From a virus: a stretch of 34,471 bases of DNA. The notes under the pieces were generated by a model. It was not told where the DNA came from. It searched no databases and was given only the letters and a program-made list of their open reading frames with translations. Position 1 is the stretch's first letter. Each line of letters opens with the position of its first letter. This document shows, one piece after another, positions 29,891 through 34,471 of the stretch. The position numbers and the translations under genes were made by a program. The DNA is taken from IMG/VR virus record IMGVR_UViG_3300046458_000060, positions 1-34,471 of that record; one strand, 5' to 3'.

Positions 29891-30148
29891 ATGAGCCTCA
29901 GAATTACGATCTGTTGCCCACACTGCGAATCGAAAGCAATCGCGCGCACTAGCCGACCGCTTTCGGCCACACTGAGGGAGATAGTTTACGCTTGTGTAGA
30001 CCCTGAGTGCGGACATACCTACGTTGCGCAGCTTGAGGTGGTTCGTACTCTTTCGCCGTCGGCAAAACCTAAAAAAGACATCCGGCTCCCAATTTCGGCA
30101 CACGTAGTGGCGAAATTGATGGAACAGCTGGAGTTAATACCCGCGTGA
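29891..30148 (+). CDS. ogr: Ogr/Delta-like zinc-finger late transcription activator
   Basis: The protein has 85 residues. The four cysteines are spaced C9-X2-C12-X22-C35-X4-C40, the exact pattern of the P2 Ogr / P4 Delta family. Family residues surround them (CPHCESKAIARTSRPLS, then CVDPECGHTYVAQLEVVRTLSPS). Such proteins bind upstream of late promoters and contact RNA polymerase alpha. The TTGT-N13-ACAA dyads at 6121, 13646 and 20679 are the likely targets. In P2 the gene follows D. Here it heads the early operon behind the LexA box, so late activation would be tied to de-repression. Stop overlaps the next start (TGATG). Confidence 0.92.
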   Translation: MSLRITICCPHCESKAIARTSRPLSATLREIVYACVDPECGHTYVAQLEVVRTLSPSAKPKKDIRLPISAHVVAKLMEQLELIPA

Positions 30149-30492
30149 TGAGAAAGACTATGCATAAACCTATGTCGCCTAACCCCCTCTATGGCCTCGC
30201 CATCGAGTTCCTGCAGCAGCACCAGGACGAGCACCTGACCCCACACCGCGACCGCCTGGTCACGCGGTGCGCCTACCACCTCATCGACCGCACCAAGGCC
30301 ACCCTGGACGAAGCCAGGGACGTGGCCCGCCAGGCCTTCGGTGAGCTGGTGTCGCGCAGTTGCCAGTCCTACATCAACCTTGACCTGTCCACGAGTTACG
30401 CCCTGTTCATCAACGGCCCGAACGGGAAGCAGTGTTACACGCTCCCCGAGCTGCTGCGCGTGATTCGCCAGGCTGACGCCGGCGCCCTGTAA
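30148..30492 (+). CDS. Unknown 114-residue early protein
   Basis: It is coupled to the Ogr-like gene through TGATG. The sequence is mainly helical (LYGLAIEFLQQHQDEHLTP, DRLVTRCAYHLIDRTKATL, ARDVARQAFGELVSRS) and ends LPELLRVIRQADAGAL. Four nearby in-frame ATGs make the exact start uncertain (30148 or up to 27 bases later). No family recognised. Position between an activator and the primase suggests an early replication or regulatory role. Confidence 0.7.
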   Translation: MRKTMHKPMSPNPLYGLAIEFLQQHQDEHLTPHRDRLVTRCAYHLIDRTKATLDEARDVARQAFGELVSRSCQSYINLDLSTSYALFINGPNGKQCYTLPELLRVIRQADAGAL

Positions 30493-30568
30493 CTCCTCTC
30501 CACGGCTCCCCTGGCCGCGCATCGTCGCGGCATATCACCGTGGCGACGCCCGAATAAAAGGTTGAAAA

Positions 30569-33331
30569 ATGGCTAACATTGACGAAGTAAAACGGCGCGT
30601 GAACCCCCAGCTGCATGACCTGGCGAACCGCCTCGGCATCAAACAGGCAAAAGGCGGCGATGATGCGCTGTACCACTCCCCGCACCACCCCGACAAGAAC
30701 CCTTCCCTGTCGATCTACATCGACCACCCGCAGCACGGCGACGGCTGGAAAGACCACAGCAGTGGCGAAGGCGGGTCCTGCATCGACCTGGTGATGTATC
30801 GCCAAGGCTGCAATGTATCGGAGGCAATGAAGTTCTTGCATGAGGAGTACGGGATCCCATTCGACAAGCCCGACCAGGCCAACAAGCCCGAGGCCGAGAA
30901 AAAGGGCATGCTCGACTACATCGCGGACCGCTGCATCGCCGCGCGCGAGAAGGCCCGCGACTACCTGGTGGGCCGCAAGATCGGCGCGGCCGCGATCGAC
31001 GCGGCGATCCGGGCCAAGACCCTGGGATTCAACGAGTGGACCAGCTCGACCAAGCCGGCCGGCACCGTGGGGCACGGCGGCGCCGCGGTGGCCTTCATCG
31101 TCCGCGCACCTGGCACCGTCCAGGTGGTGGCCGTCGACCTGCGCTACCTGGACCCGGCCATCAACGGCGACGTCAAGACCCAGACCCAGGGCGAGAAGGA
31201 CGGCTTCTACTGGACCGCCGACCCGCGCAAGCTGCAGGCGGCGCGCCGCGTCATCATCGTGGAAAGCTCGATCAATGCCCTGTCCGTCGATACCTGCAGC
31301 ATCCCAGGCACCGCGGCGATCGCCATCCGAGGGATCAACAACGCGGAAACGCTCGACCTGTCCTTCTTACGTGGTAAACAGGTAGTGGTCTGCATGGACA
31401 ATGACGAGCCGCTGCCGGACGGCCACCCGCACGCCGGCCGCCGCCCGGGCCCCGAGGCCGCGTGGGTCCTGTATGAACGCCTGACCGCCCTCAATATCAG
31501 CGCAGTCCTGGTCGACCAGGCCGAGTGGAAGGAAGAAGCCGGCAAGGCGATCAACGACGTGAACGACTACCTGCAGGCGCACGACGCGCACGCGCTGCGC
31601 CAGGCCCTGGAGAACTACGAAACCTGGTTGATCGCGGGGATGCCGGGCGACGCCTCGAGGAAGGGCCGGCCGCGCGTCTACCTGCCGGCGCACGACTATG
31701 CGCAGTACTGGCGATTCCGGCCACGCCTGGACTTCACCAGCTACATTGCCAGGATGGACAAGAACAGCGAGAGCGGCGAGGACACACCGACCTACCACGA
31801 CCTGGCCGGCTTCCGGATCGCCTCCCTGAGCCGCGTATCTGTCGCCAGCTCCACCGCCACCATGACCGGCGACCCGGACCACTCCCCCACCGTTTATTTT
31901 TCCGTGACGGTGCAGACCCCGCGGCACGGCGCGCGCCTCACGCGCAAGGTCCTGATGGACGACCAGCTGCACAACACCAACCAGTGGACCAAGTTCGGCC
32001 CGATCTGGAAGCCGGCCGAATTCTCCCGCATGGTCAATATCCTGGAGCGCACCGCCGACCTGGGCGCGCGCAACGCGGCCAACTTCGTGGGCCTGGCCTG
32101 GCGCGACGGCCAGCTGGCCGTCAACGAAGGCCCCGACTGCTATTTCACCGAGGCCGAAAAGCAATGCACGTACCACAACCTCACGTTCCCATCCGGCCCG
32201 CGCGCGAACGCGCGCAAGGTCATCAAGGCCTACCAGGAGACATTCACCCAGAACGCGGCCGCGATCGCGCTCACCTGGGCGCTGGGCGGCCACCTCAAGG
32301 CCCTGCTGGGGTTCTGGCCCCACATGACCCTGCAGGCCGACAAGGGCGCCGGTAAATCCACCCTGGTGAAGCGCCTCGAGCGCACCCTGGCCATGACGAT
32401 GTTCTCGGGCCAGAGCCTGCAGACCGAATTCCGCCTGCTGACCAGCATCAGCTACACCAGCCACCCCGTGGGCTGGGAAGAACTGAGCGCACGGCGCCAG
32501 GATGTGATCGACAAGGCCGTGGCGATCCTGCAGGAGTGCTATCAGTACACCACCACCAGGCGCGGCGCCGAAATGACCGAGTACCTGATGTGCGCCCCGG
32601 TGATGCTGGCCGGCGAGGACGTGCCGGTGCGCAGCCTGCTGGGCAAGATCGTCCGGACCAGCCTCACCGGCCGCCGCGGCCCGATGATGCCCGACGACCT
32701 GCCGCAATTCCCGGTGCGCGAGTGGATCCAGTTCTTGACCAAGCTCGACAAAATGGACGTGCTCGAGAAGTACGCCGAGCTGCGCGACTACTGCCTCAAG
32801 CACAGCCGGACTGGTGGCGACGATGACGGCGCCAAGCGCATGGCCGGCAACTACGCGGCCGTGCTGCTGGCCTGGCGATACCTGGCCGAGTTCGCCGGCG
32901 TGGACTACAGCGAGGGCGGCTTCGGCGCCGACCTGCTGGCGGAAATGAACGGCCACATTGCGGAAACGAGCAGCGACCGCTCGCCATGGGTCTGGATCAT
33001 GGAAACGGCCCTGTCCGAAATCGACGCCGGCAACTTCAAGCACCCGTACAAGTTCGACCACCTGGACAACAAGGAAGTACTGCTGGTGCGGCCGCAACAC
33101 ATCATGGACCACCTTTCCAGCTCCTCGAGCCTGCGCGAGAAGTGGAACGCCCTCCCGGTCAAAACCCCGACCGTGTTCAAGCGTCAAATGCAGGCGGCCG
33201 GCGTGCTCCTCGAGGGCGACACCGAGATCGAGCGCACAATCATGATGAAGCGGGTTCGTCACCTCTCCGCGATATCGCTCGCAGGCCTGAACAAGTTCGG
33301 CCTGTCGGTAGGCTGGAACGCGAAGGAATGA
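30569..33331 (+). CDS. Primase-helicase replication protein
   Basis: The protein has 920 residues, behind AAAGG. N-terminal residues about 15-100 follow the CHC2 primase zinc-domain pattern (YHSPHHPDKNPSLSI, then WKDHSSGEGGSCIDLVM), but the zinc Cys ligands are missing. A Toprim domain follows, with Glu in VIIVESSINAL (about 226-236) and the acidic pair in VVVCMDNDEP (about 273-282). Residues about 588-700 form an ATPase with Walker A ADKGAGKST and Walker-B-like PVMLAGED. This resembles the primase-helicase proteins of phage-plasmids and satellites (functionally like P4 alpha). P2's gene A endonuclease is absent, so this protein and the Rep-like protein probably replicate the genome. A terminator lies about 200 bases downstream. 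Confidence 0.88.
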   Translation: MANIDEVKRRVNPQLHDLANRLGIKQAKGGDDALYHSPHHPDKNPSLSIYIDHPQHGDGWKDHSSGEGGSCIDLVMYRQGCNVSEAMKFLHEEYGIPFDKPDQANKPEAEKKGMLDYIADRCIAAREKARDYLVGRKIGAAAIDAAIRAKTLGFNEWTSSTKPAGTVGHGGAAVAFIVRAPGTVQVVAVDLRYLDPAINGDVKTQTQGEKDGFYWTADPRKLQAARRVIIVESSINALSVDTCSIPGTAAIAIRGINNAETLDLSFLRGKQVVVCMDNDEPLPDGHPHAGRRPGPEAAWVLYERLTALNISAVLVDQAEWKEEAGKAINDVNDYLQAHDAHALRQALENYETWLIAGMPGDASRKGRPRVYLPAHDYAQYWRFRPRLDFTSYIARMDKNSESGEDTPTYHDLAGFRIASLSRVSVASSTATMTGDPDHSPTVYFSVTVQTPRHGARLTRKVLMDDQLHNTNQWTKFGPIWKPAEFSRMVNILERTADLGARNAANFVGLAWRDGQLAVNEGPDCYFTEAEKQCTYHNLTFPSGPRANARKVIKAYQETFTQNAAAIALTWALGGHLKALLGFWPHMTLQADKGAGKSTLVKRLERTLAMTMFSGQSLQTEFRLLTSISYTSHPVGWEELSARRQDVIDKAVAILQECYQYTTTRRGAEMTEYLMCAPVMLAGEDVPVRSLLGKIVRTSLTGRRGPMMPDDLPQFPVREWIQFLTKLDKMDVLEKYAELRDYCLKHSRTGGDDDGAKRMAGNYAAVLLAWRYLAEFAGVDYSEGGFGADLLAEMNGHIAETSSDRSPWVWIMETALSEIDAGNFKHPYKFDHLDNKEVLLVRPQHIMDHLSSSSSLREKWNALPVKTPTVFKRQMQAAGVLLEGDTEIERTIMMKRVRHLSAISLAGLNKFGLSVGWNAKE

Positions 33332-33528
33332 CCTGGCGCCGGCGCCGAGTAGTGCGCCGGCTACACGATGGGAAAATTTATTGCACCGCCGCAGACGCGT
33401 GCATGCAAATGTTGGCGATAATACGCGGGCCGCTTTGCACGGCCCCCTGTCCCACCCGAACGCTACCACCAGGCGCCGCCCTGGTGGCCCCCAAACACTC
33501 GTCTTGCATAGGCGGGTGGATCACGTTT

Positions 33529-33556
33529 GTGGCCGCCTCGCGCGGCCACTTTTTTT
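33529..33556 (+). terminator. Terminator of the early/replication operon
   Basis: GTGGCCGC (33529-33536), loop CTCGC, GCGGCCAC (33542-33549) and seven Ts. This is a canonical terminator on the plus strand. Its T-run overlaps the stop codon of the convergent RHH gene. The 200 bases between the primase stop and this hairpin hold no gene that I can support. Confidence 0.85.
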
Positions 33557-33887
33557 ACCCGAGTTGCCCGGCCTTGTACTGGCTGACCAGCATAGCGATG
33601 AAGTTCGGCCGGCTCATCCCGCCCAGCTTCGCGCACGCCTGGTCGATATCGTCCACCACGGACTGGGGCAGAGTCAGATACATGGGCGTCTTGCGGCCGC
33701 GGCGCGCGATCGCCGGTACCGGATCCTGGCCTGCAGGTGCAGCAGCTGCAGGCGCACCACCTGCAGGCGCTGCCGGCGCCGGCGGCTTCACGTCCGGCGC
33801 GCCGTTCACAAACTTGTCCAGGTCCGCCTCGTTTGCCTGACGGGCCGCAAGGGACGGCTTCGCCACGATTTTGCTTTGTCCACTCAT
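33555..33887 (-). CDS. Ribbon-helix-helix partition partner (ParB/ParG-like)
   Basis: The protein has 110 residues. The N-terminal half is flexible and basic, then Ala/Pro/Gly-rich (VKPPAPAAPAGGAPAAAAP). The C-terminal 45 residues form a ribbon-helix-helix fold: strand PMYLTLPQS, helix VVDDIDQACAKLGG, turn SRPNFI, helix AMLVSQYKA. This is the layout of ParG-type centromere-binding proteins, whose mobile arm stimulates the ParA ATPase. It is the gene downstream of parA with a 51-base gap that carries an 18-base palindrome. Likely binds the TTAATATTAA elements and represses the operon. Function is inferred from fold and context. Confidence 0.82.
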   Translation of the reverse strand: MSGQSKIVAKPSLAARQANEADLDKFVNGAPDVKPPAPAAPAGGAPAAAAPAGQDPVPAIARRGRKTPMYLTLPQSVVDDIDQACAKLGGMSRPNFIAMLVSQYKAGQLG

Positions 33888-33917
33888 CCTAATATCTCTC
33901 TAATATTCGTTTGATCG

Positions 33918-33935
33918 CAACTTAATATTAAGTTG
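33918..33935. repeat. Perfect 18-bp palindrome between parA and its partner
   Basis: CAACTTAATATTAAGTTG is a perfect palindrome containing the TTAATATTAA core (33922-33931). Two related halves (CTAATATC and CTAATATTC) lie between it and the RHH gene start. It is the best copy of the element found upstream of parA and of the small gene at 148-525. Confidence 0.75.
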
Positions 33936-33938
33936 CCG

Positions 33939-34471
33939 TTAGGTTGCTGGCGTCAGCAGCGCGGCCACGGTGATGAATTCCTGCAGCGCGCTGAACTCGG
34001 CGCGCAGCTTGGCGTCGGCGCCGTCGAATTCGCTAACGTGCAGGCCTCGAGCACTAGCGTGGGCCAGGGCCTTGCGATCACCGATCGCCACCGGCGCGAT
34101 CTGATAGCCATAGGCGGAAATGTCCTGGATCGCTTGCTTGTTGTCCGCGTCCTGGTGGGCCGGATCGGCCTTGTTGAGGAACGCCACCACCTTGAAGTCA
34201 CGCATAGCCTGGATTTCCGTCACCAGGTTGTGCATGTTCTCGAAGGCCCACACGTCGAAGGTCCGAGGTGCGAACGGGATCACCAGGACGTCGGCCACCG
34301 TCAGCGCAGCGCGCAGCGCGCCGGAATCTTTCGCGCCCACGTCGATGACGACGTCGTCATACAGCGAGGCCTGCAGCTTGACCTGTTGACGCAGCGTCGC
34401 GCCCTCCGACAGCTCACACGCGGCGATGCCAGGGAAACCGGAATTGGCCCGAACCGTGAGAGCCAGAAGCA
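33939..34471 (-). CDS. parA: ParA partition ATPase, C-terminal part (split by the window ends)
   Basis: This is the continuation of the gene starting at 101. From the window end the frame reads LLALTVRANSGFPGIAACEL and continues for 176 residues to the stop at 33939. Walker B is DDVVIDVG. Then come SGALRAALTVADVLVIPFAP, RTFDVWAFENMHNLV and FLNKADP, all typical of the small ParA family. With the first 33 residues and about a dozen missing ones the protein would have roughly 221 residues, normal for type Ib. No start codon or P-loop exists in this part, so it is not an independent gene. Confidence 0.9.
   Translation of the reverse strand, partial: LLALTVRANSGFPGIAACELSEGATLRQQVKLQASLYDDVVIDVGAKDSGALRAALTVADVLVIPFAPRTFDVWAFENMHNLVTEIQAMRDFKVVAFLNKADPAHQDADNKQAIQDISAYGYQIAPVAIGDRKALAHASARGLHVSEFDGADAKLRAEFSALQEFITVAALLTPAT

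Noticed and set aside
29771-30103. Minus-strand frame opposite the Ogr-like gene
   Set aside because: The plus strand has the exact Ogr cysteine spacing; the minus frame has no family features.
31367-33469. 700-codon minus-strand frame opposite the primase
   Set aside because: Shadow of the GC-rich plus-strand gene; the plus strand has clear Toprim and Walker motifs.
33332-33528. Possible small gene after the primase
   Set aside because: Open frames there are Arg/Pro-rich, lack start signals and run into the terminator or the convergent gene.
1-34471. CRISPR arrays, tRNA/rRNA genes and insertion sequences
   Set aside because: No regular repeat-spacer array, cloverleaf or transposase was seen anywhere in the window.

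Overview
The window reads as an almost complete circular temperate phage genome of the P2 type (myovirus) that lives as a plasmid: a phage-plasmid of about 34.5 kb. The sequence is GC-rich and looks betaproteobacterial (Burkholderiales-like; inferred from GC, codon style and module types, not proven). The first 101 bases encode the N-terminal Walker-A part of a ParA on the minus strand. The last 533 bases encode the C-terminal part of the same gene on the same strand. The two ends therefore belong together on a circle, with a few tens of bases missing. No integrase, attachment site or protelomerase was seen. Plasmid functions are present instead: ParA, a ribbon-helix-helix partner, AT-rich centromere-like repeats, a Rep-like winged-helix protein beside iterons, a serine resolvase and a large primase/helicase. 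From memory, Burkholderia phage KS14 is a precedent for a P2-like plasmid prophage.

Layout. 1-650: parA start, a small unknown gene and TTAATATTAA repeats. 655-2430: about 1.8 kb without a convincing gene, rich in hairpins and direct repeats, with a cos candidate near 2294. 2430-3237: 22-bp iterons and the Rep-like gene. 3244-6074 (minus): portal Q and terminase ATPase P. 6228-12605 (plus): O, N, M, L, X, two holins, endolysin, Rz/Rz1, R, S. 12618-13597 (minus): a small gene and a beta-class DNA methyltransferase inserted where P2 has its S-V junction. 13712-20623: V, W, J, I, then two tail-fibre modules, the first with a predicted seven-bladed beta-propeller. 20814-27095: sheath FI, tube FII, E/E' with a TTTTTTG frameshift, tape measure T, U, D. 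27278-28898: two unknown genes and a serine recombinase. 28858-29511 (minus): CI-type repressor with an S24-like domain. 29891-33331: Ogr-like zinc-finger activator, an unknown gene and the primase/helicase. 33555-33887 (minus): RHH partition partner.

How it fits together. The Ogr-like protein (C-X2-C-X22-C-X4-C) should switch on the late operons. A shared dyad, TTGT-N13-ACAA, occurs at 6121, 13646 and 20679, exactly in the three late control regions. Two of these sit between divergent genes (P/O and methyltransferase/V). The early promoter region carries a perfect CTGT-N8-ACAG LexA-type box. The CI-like repressor has Arg where the S24 catalytic Lys is expected, so induction may run through host LexA rather than repressor self-cleavage. 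The TTAATATTAA element recurs upstream of the small gene, parA and the RHH gene, and once inside the R gene in a patch of rare AT-rich codons. It looks like a shared centromere/operator system. P2's rolling-circle gene A was not seen. Replication appears to have been replaced by an iteron/Rep plus primase-helicase module.
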